A DNA stretch of 64,000 nucleotides from Benincasa hispida (taxonomy: Eukaryota; Streptophyta; Magnoliopsida; Cucurbitales; Cucurbitaceae). A program made the translations under genes and the position numbers. The stretch's first letter is position 1; every line of letters begins with the position of its first letter. The notes below the pieces were generated by a model. It searched no databases and was not told the origin of the DNA. It was given only the letters and a program-made list of their open reading frames with translations. Of this stretch, positions 11,441 through 22,184 are shown piece by piece. The stretch is from positions 47,952,119 through 48,016,118 of the forward strand of contig NC_052349.1 of assembly GCF_009727055.1 (NCBI RefSeq), read 5' to 3'.

Positions 11441-12962
11441 ATCACATCCCCTCGATGCACTATCTCGCGGATCAGATGATACTTCCACTCTATGTGTTTG
11501 TCGCGCCTGTGACTCCTTAGCTTCTTGGAGTTCGCCACCGCCCCACTATTATCGCAATATAGAGTAATGGGCCTAGACATATTTAGAACAACTTCCAGTT
11601 CTGTTAAGAACTTCTTGAGCCAGACGGCCTCCTTAGCAGCTTCGCAAGCCGCCACGTACTCCGCCTCCATAGTGGAGTCGGCGATGCACCCCTGCTTAGT
11701 GCTTTGCCACACTACAACTCCTCTGTTAAGTGTAAAGACTGACCCTGATGTGGACTTGCGAGAGTCCTTATCAGTTTGAAAGTCAGAATCCGTGTATTCG
11801 GTAAAGATCAAATCCCTAGAACCATACACGAGCATGTAGTCCCTCGTTCTCCGAAGATACTTGAGGATGTTCTTCATTGCAGTCCAGCGACCCTGGCTTG
11901 GGTTAGACTGATACCTATTGACTATGCCCACAACATAGCAGATGTCTGGATGAGTATAGAGCATCGCGTACATCAAACTGCCAATGACAGACGCATATGG
12001 GACCCGTTTCATCTCCTCAACCTCTTGAGGCGTCTTAGGACACATATCCTTAGACAAAGTGACTCCATGCCTGAACGACAGTAGGCCCCTCTTGGAGTCC
12101 TGCATCGAGTAATTGAGCAACATCTTGTCTTGAGACATTGTTAGCACTTTATTCTTACGATCTTAAAAGATCTGTATACCTAGAACAAACTGAGTCTCTC
12201 CTAAATATTTCATTTGAAATTGGGTCGCTAGTCAGTTCTTAACTGCAGTCAGTAGACCTACATCAATCCAAATGAGTAGGATATCGTCTATGTACAACAC
12301 TAAGAAGACTACTGAAGAATTGATGATCTTCTTGTAGACACAAGATTCATCAACGTTTTGGTCAAAGCCATACGACTTGATCGCAGTATCAAACCGTATG
12401 TTCCAAGATCGAGACGCCTATTTCAGTCCATAAATGAACCGATTCAGTTTGCAAACCTTTTGCTCTTGACCTTGGGCTATGAATTCCTCGGGTTGCACCA
12501 TATCAATGGTCTCCTTAGGATTGTCATTCGGAAAGGCCGTCTTGACAGCCATTTGCTAGATCTTATAATTATAATAAGCTGCAATGGACATGAGGTTGCA
12601 GATCGACTTTAACATTGCAATAGGCGAGAAAGTCTCCTTATAGTCGACTCCCTCTACTTGGGTATAACCTTTGCCACAAGTCGAGCCTTGAAGGTCTGTA
12701 CCTTCCCATCAGCACCTCGTTTGTGCTTGTAGATCCATTTACAACCTATAGGTCTTACCCCATCAAACTGACCTACAAGATCCCATATTGAGTTGAAGTA
12801 CATCGAATCCATCTCGAGATCCATGGCCTTGACCCATTCATCTCGGTCAACATCCCCTATTGCCTTCTTATAAGACAACGGATCCTCAACGTCGCCTTTG
12901 CTACCATAGCAAGGATTTTCGTGAAACCCAGATAGCGAACGAGGGGTTTGTAACCCTCCCAC
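11441..12962 (-). pseudogene. Ty1/copia reverse transcriptase and RNase H, minus strand
   Basis: From 12962 downwards the RT shows GCKWIYKHKRGADGK and TFKARLVAK. Its catalytic box reads YIDD (around 12285) where YVDD is usual. The RNase H frame from 12147 shows EYTDSDFQ, STMEAEY and LYCDNSGAVANS, then HIEWKYHLIREIVHRGDV up to the gypsy insertion. Frameshifts and stops separate the RT blocks (for example between 12654 and 12150). The RNase H catalytic residues are all present in a 244-codon open stretch, the best preserved part of this element. Confidence 0.93.
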
Positions 12963-14450
12963 TACATCGAGGTTCCCTCAACTCTTAAGGTGGAACCGAC
13001 CTACTGGATGAACTCCCATCAACAACTCTTGCTGATGTAGTAGACTCTTCAACGACTCTTGTTAAAGTTTCAGTAGTTTCATTGGAAAGCTCACACAACA
13101 CGAATTTGCTTCGTGGACTATGCTCCCTTATATAATCCTCCTCCAGGAAAGTAGCGTTTATTGAAACAAACACCCTATTTTCCACCGGATCATAAAAATA
13201 ACCCTCTCATATATCTTTGGTGTAGTCTACAAAGAGGCATAACCTCGACCGTGGTTCCAACTTCTTGGGATTAGCCTCAAGCATATGTGCAGGGCAACCC
13301 CAAATGCGGAAGTGATGTAAACTAGCTTTACGCCTGTTCCACAACTCCAGAGGAGTTCTTGCAACACTCTTGGAGGGAACACAGTTGAGTATGTATGTCG
13401 CAGTCTCCACACGAAACCCCAAAACAAGTTCGGTAAGGAAGCGTAACTGAATCGAGCGAACCATGTCTAACAAGGTCCTATTTCTCCTCTCCATTACACC
13501 ATTTTGCTGAGGTGTACCCAGCGCTGAGAGTTGGGAAACGATTCCATGTTCTATTTAGTCCTGGAATATCGAGTCCAAAAACTCTCCACCTCGATCTGAT
13601 CGAAGTGTTTTAATCCGTCTATTCAATGCGTTTTCAACTTCAACCTTGAATTCTTTAAACTTTTCAAAGGATTTAAACTTCCATTGCATAAGATAAACAT
13701 ACCCATAGCTGGAGTAATCATCAGTAAAACTGATAAAATACCCATGGCCACCTCGGGCTCGCACATTCATAGGACCACAAAGGTCAGAATGTACTAACTT
13801 AAGAGGCTCCTTGGCTCTATAACCTTTTCCAATAAAAGGTCATTTAGTCATCTTACCCTCAAGGCAAGACTCGCACACTAGTAAAGAATTTTCTTCTAAC
13901 TCACTTAGAAGTCCATTCTTCACTAATCTCTCAATCTTATTGAGACTGATGTGCCCTAGACGAAGATGCCAAAGTTGGCATTTTCTTTTGGAGAAATACG
14001 TCGATGTTTTGATTAAGTTATAACAGTTCTAAACAATTCAGTATTATGGAAGGAATTAATGGCTAATGGCCTTAGCACATATGAATTCGATTCTAGATTT
14101 GTTGTGCAAATAAAAACACAATCTTTATGAATAAACACTTTACCCATATTAAAAGAGATAGTATATTTACATTGCAATAAACACTTTACAGAAATTAGGT
14201 TCCATTTTAGTTCGGGAACAATATATACATCATTCAAAACAAGAAACCTATTCTGTAAAGCTAACTAGAGCCCTTCCACTGCCACAGCTGAGACGACGTG
14301 TCCGGTGCCTACTCGCATTGTCATCTCACCAGCCTCCAGTTGTCGCCAAGATCTAATCCCCTAAAAAGAAGAATAAGTGGTTAGTGGCACCCGAATCAAT
14401 TATCCAGGCTAAATCATCATTCTCCACTAAACAAGTTTCAAAAACGAGTA
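12963..14450 (-). pseudogene. Ty1/copia protease and integrase, minus strand
   Basis: The protease motif IIDSGATNH is intact near 14400-14430. Integrase follows: the CESCLEGKM finger end (about 13860), HSDLCGPMNVRARGG, the second acidic site TDDYSSYGY, LRSDRGGEF and the Glu region GTPQQNGVMERRNRTLLDMV (about 13450-13530). Stops lie between blocks, for example near 13550, 13200 and 12980. The variable linker to RT (SPRSKFVLCELSNETTETLT) matches the linker of the plus-strand copy at 43210-43280. Confidence 0.92.
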
Positions 14451-15321
14451 AATTATATTAACCTTTATTGGCCTTGGTTGCTTTCTTCTCTTTCAGATAC
14501 CGAGGACAGTTCCTCTTCCAGTGTCCATATTTGTTGCAGTGGAAACACTTTCCCTTAGCAACCTGTGCACGCTTCCTTGGGGCAACAGGTGATGGGTTAG
14601 CAGGTGCCTTCCCTATTCCTTTACCACCCTTCTTTTTCTTCCCCTGTGCAGAGTTAGAAGTAGAAGGTGCAGACTTCGTTCTTGAGGTCAAACCTCTATG
14701 GAACGTCCTGGAGAATGAAGCAACATTTGCCTCACCCTTCTTACTATTCTTACTTTTCAGTAAAGATTGGTAGGTCTGCAACTCTTGAGGAGAGTTGTAA
14801 GGTTATATTTCACTTTTTTAAGAATCACGTTGCTAACAAAGTATAGGAAGCTCTCCGGCAAAGAATGCAGGATTATGCTAACCTGGCTGCCCTCATCGAT
14901 GGTAGACTCATTCAACTCTGCCACATTAAAGTGGACCATCATGTTAAACACATATTCATGAACAGAGGTGCCTTCTTACATTTTGGAGTTGAATATGTAC
15001 TTAAGAGCCTCATGCATAAGCTGTTCAGACGGTTGTCCAAACATCCTCCACAGGGACTATAGGGTCATGTTTCTTGGCCAAGATTTCAGAAAGACTTGCC
15101 AAGATGTAGGCTCGGGCCTTTTCATTCGTCCTTGTCCATCGCTCGTATGCCTCTCGAACATTTTGAGCGGCATTAGGAGCTGGAATAGGAGGACAAGCCT
15201 TTGTGAGAGCGAACATGAGATCCTCGATGATTAGGAATGTCGTGATCATGTGTTTCCATATTGCAAAATTGTCGCTAGTAAGTTTTTCGACACTTAACAA
15301 TGCCAACATGGCTGTTGCCAT
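14451..15321 (-). pseudogene. Ty1/copia gag, minus strand
   Basis: The start ATG at 15321 gives MATAMLALLSVEKLTSDNFA. An open stretch of 98 codons ends at 15025, and two further blocks in shifted frames continue (14951-14757 and 14781-14458). The zinc knuckle CFHCNKYGHWKRNCPRYLK (about 14510-14560) is intact. A Lys/Gly-rich stretch precedes it. Related gag copies are at 5352 and 31673. Frameshifts make it non-functional. Confidence 0.93.
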
Positions 15322-17782
15322 TTTGAAAAAGTTGCTGAAAATATGAACAAAACTTTATTAGATTTTGCTAAACCACTTTTAAATCAATCAGTTTTGCAAA
15401 ACAGTTTTAAGTACCCTAAGTTATAGATTCTATTTTGCAATGATTCCACAATGAGGCAGGACAAACGTCACCGGTGGGGTGATTAGTTTCCCCTTCATTG
15501 GGATGAGACATTCTCAACCATTAGGTAGAACCAACTCTTGGAACTGAACCTAACAGCCACTATTTTTTGGTCCAGAATCGTTAACGTTTAACTATTTCGC
15601 GTAAGTGTGACCCCTCGCTTTCGATACCAGAATCCCGCCCTAATGAGCCCACCATAGGGAAGAAGCAGATTAAGACAAGAGACTAAGTTACCTTATCCTT
15701 TTACAAGAGATCAAATAAAGAAACGCACAAAACTGCCATCCTTAGTGGGGACACTCCCAGGGTGCCTCGAGGCGATGCGCAGTAACTTTATTCAACCTAA
15801 ATGAGGGAGGACCAATGATATGCTGTCGCACTTCCCGCTCCTACTTACTATGAACATTCTTTCCTCCACCTTGATATTAACTACCCAAACACCATCCGTT
15901 AGGGACACGCCAAAGGTGCTATTGAGACCGAGGGTTCTAGATCTCACATGGTGTGAACTTTTTAGGAGAAACGTGAAAAGGTTTAAGTGAAGCATCTTAT
16001 GCCCCAAGTACCATCCCACTAATGTTCTACCTAGGCCATTAACCTAGGGACAATCCGATTTACTAATTTTTAGTCTAAGTTGTCTTTTTAAACTCTGCTC
16101 ATAAACAACGTTTTGTCTATGAAAAAATATACAAGTTTCAGTAGTCACATTTAAACACTTTAATGGATTGTCCTTTAACTTGCATGCATGCATCAAATCT
16201 ATCTTAATCACCTTCTAGGTAAGTTCCCAGGTAGGGGTGTTATGTTTCGTTCAACTTAAATACCCCAGCTTAGACAGAACCTGCCTTAGACAAAAAGGTC
16301 CCTTATAGATAGATTTGCTACATTTTAATCTTTTATTAGCCAATTTAATCCTATTAAACTGATAAAAGATTAAAGCCTTTAGGGTTGCTAATTCATATTA
16401 GAACCGTTGATCTTAGGTCATATTATCCAAGTTTAAAAACACTTTAAAACCATGAATTAAACCTAAGTGAGCATGCATGTCTTTCTTATTTCTTTTTTAG
16501 TTCTAAATTCTCTTTAACTTTAAAAAGAAACAACTAAAAACCATTGTGCACAACGAGATGTTTATAACATTTATTAAAGTAACCTTATGTGCCACCTTTA
16601 TGCAATTTCCGGTATTACTAACATAACTTTTATATAATGCGATAAACCAAGCCAAATTGCTATCATTTCACCCTTGTACTATAACAATTATAAATATAAA
16701 GATGATTTGCACGTCAATGCTTTTTATGCATGCATAAATATAACTCTTATATTATATAATGCATTGAGCTGTGCACTTACATAATAATCAGCTTCTCTAA
16801 ATTATAACAATTACATATAAAGAAATTGATGCCATGATCATTGCATAACCTAAGGTGGGATTTACTATATGTGCATACTATAACATATAAAAAACATTAC
16901 ATTCATGTACATAAGTGTAAAAATTAAATGACCGGGATGAGCCTTTAACAAAAACTGAAATAGAAATAACGCCTAATCTATTACATTTTTCATCGAGCAA
17001 ACCAGTTCACAGGTGAACCGGGTCTTGAACTGCCAAGAGGACTCCATCGTGTAGTAAATGCTGTAGGTAGACGATCATCCAACGCACACTAGATGATGGA
17101 AGAAAAAATAAACGATCGCGTAGACGACAACGAGGCTGCGAAGCCTGATCGTTTATGCGATCACTTAACGCGGTGATAGGTAAATGATTTACCTTGCGTT
17201 ACTAAGCGATCGTTTAGTCAGTTACTAAGCGATGAAGCTTGCTGACCTAAATGATCGTCCAGTACGCGCGTGTGTTAAACGATACGCGAGCATCCAATCG
17301 TCTACACGATGCGATACTTAGCAATTGCGTACCCGATCGTCAACACGATGCGATCAACCCTTGATTGCATACCCCATCATTTAACCGATGCGATCATTAG
17401 CGATCGCGTACCCCATTGTCTACATGATGCGATCAATAACGATCATGTACTCCATCGTCTGCATGATACGATCAACCCTTGATCGCCTTCTTCCTCAAAG
17501 AACCACAACGCTTGCTCCGATCATCTTCACGAACGACTCAAAACTCAAACAGAATTTGCATACAGACTTGATAACGATTATTAATGCCCAAAAACGCAGG
17601 GGTCTTTACAAACAACCGCAAATGTAAAAGAATTAAATCAAACCGAGGCTAATCATCCACGAAAACATCCATTAATCCTGCGCATCCACAACAATTTAAC
17701 GATTAAACGATGTAGAAATGCATCTACCAAGAACGTAAATGTAATTTCGTTGGAACATACAAAATTGGAGTATCAGATCCTG
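15322..17782 (-). other. long leader of family-1 copia, minus strand
   Basis: About 2.46 kb lies between the primer site and gag, with no credible gene. The block at 15740-16030 corresponds to 63500-63790 and 31015-31330 inverted. The part at 17040-17490 is rich in CGATCG-type palindromes and contains a 39-40-bp minisatellite. The leader is unusually long for copia. Confidence 0.65.
17288..17485 (-). repeat. 39-40-bp minisatellite, about five copies, in the leader
   Basis: The core ACACGATGCGATC recurs at about 17304, 17343, 17384, 17423 and 17462, each with the CGTACCCCATCGTCTA-like arm. Units diverge by several bases. The sister leader at about 62180-62230 has only about one unit. Confidence 0.7.
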
Positions 17783-17796
17783 TCTCTGATACCAAT
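17783..17796 (-). other. primer-binding site of family-1 copia
   Basis: Reading minus strand the sequence is ATTGGTATCAGAGA, the initiator-Met tRNA type used by plant copia elements. It defines the end of the 5' LTR at 17797. Confidence 0.88.
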
Positions 17797-18735
17797 TGAA
17801 GGATTTTTTAACGAAGAGTTCCATGAGCGCATTCGGATCACTCCAATTTCACAGTGACAGAAATACACCATATACATTCAAACACACAGTTATGCAAACA
17901 AACAGTAATTAACGACATGCTTTGAACAACAAAATAACAAGAGAGAGAGTTCTCATACCAGTTGAAGATGCTCTTCTAACTATGGAACTCAATGTAGCGG
18001 AAGATCTCTACCCGAATAACCAACGCCCAGCAGATGCGTCGCCTACAGCAGTACGAATAACTGCAAACACACGAACACAGCGGGGACGACACCACCAGAA
18101 AGAAGCCTTAGGTATTCTCGGAGTGAGAACCCAAAGCATGGTCTTCGATGAGTTTGGTAGAAGTAAGAGGAAGAACCAATTGTGTAGGCGATAAGCAAGT
18201 GGGAGAGAATATGAAGCTATTGCATAGCAAAATGCTTATCGCTTAGAAAAAACTACACGATTGTGTAGATTTTACTGAACAATCATTTAGAAAATAGTAG
18301 GCGATCATTTAGCAAAAACAACATACTATACGATCGTTTAAGAAAGCTAACCGATCATTTAGGACTTAGTGTGCGATCGTTTAGGCACTAGGTAGGTGAT
18401 CATTTAGGCGCGAGGTATGCGATCGTTTAGGTGCGAGGTATGCGATCGTTTAGGTGTTGAACGACTATCGTATAGGCCCTCGAGTTTAAGCGATCGACTA
18501 TGTTTTCACACCCACGCAAAAAATTCTGATTTTTTTCCGAACCATTCAAAATGAAGCAAATTTCATTTTTATTCATCAGTTACAATAACCGATGTTGTTC
18601 CCCACTAACGCATGTCTGAGAGAGATTTTAGGTTAATTATCATATAATTAACCAATTAAATTATTAATAAATATAATCATATTATATTTTTACCTTATAG
18701 TTTGATATCACATATCTACTATAATAATTTCTCCT
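17797..18735 (-). repeat. Partial 5' LTR of family-1 copia (distal about 940 bp)
   Basis: On the minus strand it ends CCTTCA before the primer site and matches the distal halves of the LTRs at 32363-34427 and 59790-61877. Shared features are AGGAGAAATTA, the AT-rich block, GTTAGTGGGGA, the CGATCG array and the terminal AAGAG...CTTCA. The proximal half is missing where the RT fragment begins. Confidence 0.85.
18366..18460 (-). repeat. about 23-bp tandem repeat in the LTR centred on GCGATCGTTTAG
   Basis: GTGCGATCGTTTAGG, GTGATCATTTAGGCGCGAGGTA, TGCGATCGTTTAGGTGCGAGGT and TGCGATCGTTTAGGTGTTG follow each other at intervals of 21-26 bases, with the last two units nearly identical over 17 bases. 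Confidence 0.7.
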
Positions 18736-20038
18736 GTTGCCATGATAAAATCAATAAGAATACTTTTATCTATTGTCGTATATTATGGCTATGAAATATG
18801 GCAAATGGATGTCAAGACAACTTTCTTGAATGACCATATTGATGAAAGTATTTTCATGTCTCAACCAGAAGAATTCATAGAACAGGGTCAAGAACAAAAG
18901 GTTTGTAAGCTTAAAAGATCCATTATAGGTTAAAACAAGCTTCTAGATCCTAGAATATAAGATTTGACACTGCGATCAAGTCTTATGGATTTGAACAGAA
19001 TGTTGACAAACCTTGTGTATACAAGAAAATAATCAACAAAACTGTAGCTTTCCTGGTCCTTTATGTTGATGATATCTTACTCATTGGGAATGAGACAAGT
19101 TTCCTTGCTGAGGTAAAGAGATGGTTAGCATCACAATTCTAAATGAAAGATTTGGGAGATGCTCAATACGTTTTTGGGATTCAAATTTTTTGGAATCGCA
19201 AGAACAAAATCCTAGTACTATCTCAAGCATCTTATATTGACAAGATGTTGTCAAGATATAATATGCAAAATTCCAAAAAGGGTATGTTACCTTTTAGACA
19301 TGGAATTCATTTGTCAAAGGAGCAATGCTCTAAGACGCCTCAAGAATTTGAGGAAATGAAAAGAATTCCATATGTATCGACAGTTGGGAGTCTAATGTAT
19401 GTTATGTTGTGTACATGTCCTGACATATGCTTTGCAGTTGGAGTCGTCAGTAGGTTCCAAACTAACCCTGGACACAATCACTGGAATACTGTCAAGAACA
19501 TCCTCAAGTATCTCCAAAAAACAAAGGACTATATACTTGTGTATGGGCCTAAGGATTTGATCCTTACATGATACACTGATTCTGATTTTCAGACTGATGT
19601 AGATTCTAGGAAATCTACTTCAAGATCAGTTTTCACTCTTAACGGAGGAGCTATAGTGTAGAGAAGCATCAAACAAAGTTGTATAGTTGACTGCACGATG
19701 GAAGTAGAATATATAGCTACATGCAAAGCAGCTAAAGAAGCAGTGTGGCTGCACAAGTTCCTGATAGAATTGGAAGTGGTTCCAAATATGCATCTACCTA
19801 TTACTCTGTTGTGACAACAGCGGAATAGTTACAAATTCAAAGGAACTAAGAAGTCACAAACGTGAAAAACACATCGAAAGAAAGTCCTATCTCATCAGGG
19901 AGATCGTACACCAAGAAGACGTGATGGTCATGAAGATAGCCTCAAAAGATAACCTTGCTGATCCGTTTACGAAGGCCCTCTTGACTAAAGTGTTCGAGGG
20001 TCACCTGGTCAGACTAGGATTATGGGCTTCATAATCTA
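18730..20038 (+). pseudogene. Ty1/copia RT-RNase H fragment, plus strand
   Basis: The fragment begins inside the RT at SPVAMIKSIRILLSI and continues with WQMDVKTTFLNDHIDESIFM. The catalytic box is intact YVDD (about 19062-19073) with ILLIGNE. RNase H follows: PDICFAVGVVSRF, a stop at 19569-19571 in the GYTDSDF region, then DSRKSTSRSVFTLNGG, MEVEY (MEAEY expected) and ADPFTKAL. A stop replaces Gln or Trp codons in several places (18931-18933, 19141). The pol end lies near 20036, followed by purine tracts and an LTR start. Confidence 0.94.
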
Positions 20039-20040
20039 AG

Positions 20041-20166
20041 GCAAGTGAGAGAATGTGAAGGATATATGGATGCTCTTGTTTATTGTATTTTCTTTACATT
20101 CCTCAACATTGTAAAACATTATATTTATATGTTTATCTCACTAGAGTATTAGTCCAAGTGGGAGAT
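20041..20166 (+). other. paired polypurine tracts and spacer
   Basis: GCAAGTGAGAGAATG at 20041 and CAAGTGGGAGAT at 20155-20166 flank a spacer of about 105 bp. The second tract abuts the LTR start at 20167. This is the same two-tract layout as in the other copia copies here. Confidence 0.6.
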
Positions 20167-20915
20167 TGTTGGGAATGTTGGATACAACCTACTTTGTATT
20201 TGATACAAATGCAATGATCCAACACATTCATGTAGATGACATGAAAGTGGAGGTATCCTATGCAATGAGTTTGCATAAGGCTGGACCATGAAAAAGTAAC
20301 CACTATATGTAACTTCGTTGACTAGTCAGGTTTTTACTTCATTAGGATGACCTAGGCAATTTAGTCTTAATCTCGAGTGAGGTATGAACTCTTGTTCATG
20401 AGAGATTGTCTTTTGATTTGTATGGGTGAGAATGACCAGCTCTCCGACTTAATACGCCTACTATTTTGGGGATAAGACCGAGTGGGAAGCTGGGAACATA
20501 ATTCCCCGAGATGAAGTTCACTCCTTCTTGACTTTAGGGTAAGTAGATGAATTTTCCATTAAGTGATGTCTCAAGGACTTGAACAAAGGGTCCTACCCTC
20601 TCACTAGCCTGAGAGGAGTTTCTGTTTGATTGTTGGACCACAAATAGGATGTTCATTAAAGGAGCATTGATACTTAAACATGTAGAGGTAACCTAGGGGT
20701 AAAACGGTAATTTGACCTAATTGGTGTTACGAACACTCGTGAAAGACTAACTTGCTATTATTGATCAATATCTGTGGACACATAAATATATCTGCAGTGA
20801 GAATAGTGCAACTGTAAGTCTATAGTAGAGTGTATCCACAGTTAACGAGTATATATTAACTTGGTTAATGAGTTTAGCCAATTAATCTCATATCGTTAGT
20901 TAATGAGTTTAACAA
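20167..20915 (+). repeat. 3' LTR of family-2 type with an internal deletion and truncated end
   Basis: It begins TGTTGGGAATGT and then jumps to TGGATACAACCTACTTTGT, the block that lies about 270 bp into the LTR at 1499. It runs on through CACTATTTTGGGGATAAGACC-like and TAATGAGTTTAGCCAATTAATC blocks and fades at about 20915. The first about 260 bp are therefore deleted and the AT-rich distal part is lost. Confidence 0.75.
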
Positions 20916-22184
20916 TTTTAAAGATTTTTCTATTTATAAGAATTTCCTGGAGATTATCCATAAAATCGAAAGGATTAGATGAGAAAGGAAATGCAGATAA
21001 AAGAATTAGAAGCAAATCTTATGAAGAAAAAGAAAATATGAGAAGAAAATAACCCAAATTATGTTTTTGAACCCATAACAAAATCCACTCTAACACTCCA
21101 CAACTTTTGGATTGAAATATAAATTTCGAGTTTGTTTTTACAATTAAAGCTTTAGGAAAATGAGAAAGGGAGGGGGAGAGAGAGAAAAAAAAAAAGAGAC
21201 AAAGAGAGTAAAATCGTAAACTGAATTTTATTGAGAACTGTTCGAGGCAAGACTTAAGCTCAAAGCATCCTAAAGCCTATTTGAGGTCCACAAGCCTTAA
21301 AAGGAAAAAGTCAAATCCTCAAGCTCAAGTCAATCAATTGAGCTTTCATCAAAAGGGAAATGGTGGAGCTGAGCTCAACACTCTTTAACACTAAGGACCA
21401 CACCTATTTTGACACAATCAATATTACACATATCTCAAGTGAAAGTTAGATGATAAGCCTTATGAATAGTCCCACACCATCAATTTCAAAGAGTAAGTAA
21501 TTCTCTTTGTGCTTATACGAACTAAATACTCTCTATATTGAGTTAGACATCAAACGGTACTTGTGTCGACAACACATTGGTGTGAGTATTTTTACAAGTT
21601 AGCTCACATTTCGCTCCAATGATATGTCTAGACCAGAAAAGAAGGTTGAAGAAGTGAAGAGGGCTCAAAGCGAGGTACATACACCAACATATTTAATTTT
21701 TACATTCATGAAAGTTTAAGGGTCACACTTCTCTAGGTGGTTTTCACAATTTTGTCTAAAAACCCAAGACCTTGAAGGGATTATAATGAAAAAATAAAGC
21801 TGTTCAAATATGAAAATCACACCTTTCTAAAAAGAAGAGAGAGACATTTAAACATTAATAATAAAACATTACCAAAACCAACGGAAGACGAACTAGTTTA
21901 TCTTTTCGAAAAAGAAAACAAAAAAACAAAAAACAAAATCATTTTGAACCAAGCAAAGAGCATTAATGGTGGCAAAAACAAAAAGACAGAACCCCAAGGA
22001 TTCAAATCAGGGCCATTCATAATTACTTAACTTTCCTTCCTTGTTTCCTCCAAACTCCAAATCAATGGCAAAAATCTGCAGAAGCCGAATTGCGAATCGG
22101 GAAAAAGGGTCCTATTGAGTTAACTAATCTTCTTGGCGCGTAAAAGGGACAATCTTGGTGCCATTTCTACCTCTCCTTCCAGCC
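20916..22184 (+). other. intergenic DNA and 5' flank of the seven-exon gene
   Basis: No transposon coding sequence or LTR was recognised. A purine-rich (GA/AAAG)n stretch is at about 21160-21215. The last 100 bases before the ATG are CT/TC rich, as in many plant 5' untranslated regions. I saw no clear TATA box. Confidence 0.5.

Larger units (their letters stand above)
7229..18735 (-). mobile_element. Family-1 Ty1/copia element, minus strand, with both LTRs truncated
   Basis: Read on the minus strand, the order is partial 5' LTR (18735-17797), primer site, long leader, gag, protease, integrase, RT, RNase H, two purine tracts and 31 bp of 3' LTR (7259-7229). The RNase H coding part is split by the 3,954-bp gypsy element at 7487-11440. 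Every reading frame is interrupted. The left edge abuts the integrase of the preceding copia; the right edge abuts an RT fragment at 18730-18737 with a few bases of overlap (TCTCCTGT). Both edges look like deletion or end-joining events rather than element boundaries. Confidence 0.88.

Noticed and set aside
11525..12084. Plus-strand open frames opposite the copia RNase H
   Set aside because: They are mirror frames of the minus-strand pol, which has all family motifs.
17040..17490. CRISPR-like array
   Set aside because: The repeats are diverged, unevenly spaced and without unique spacers, and they lie in a plant retrotransposon leader; they are minisatellite and palindrome arrays.
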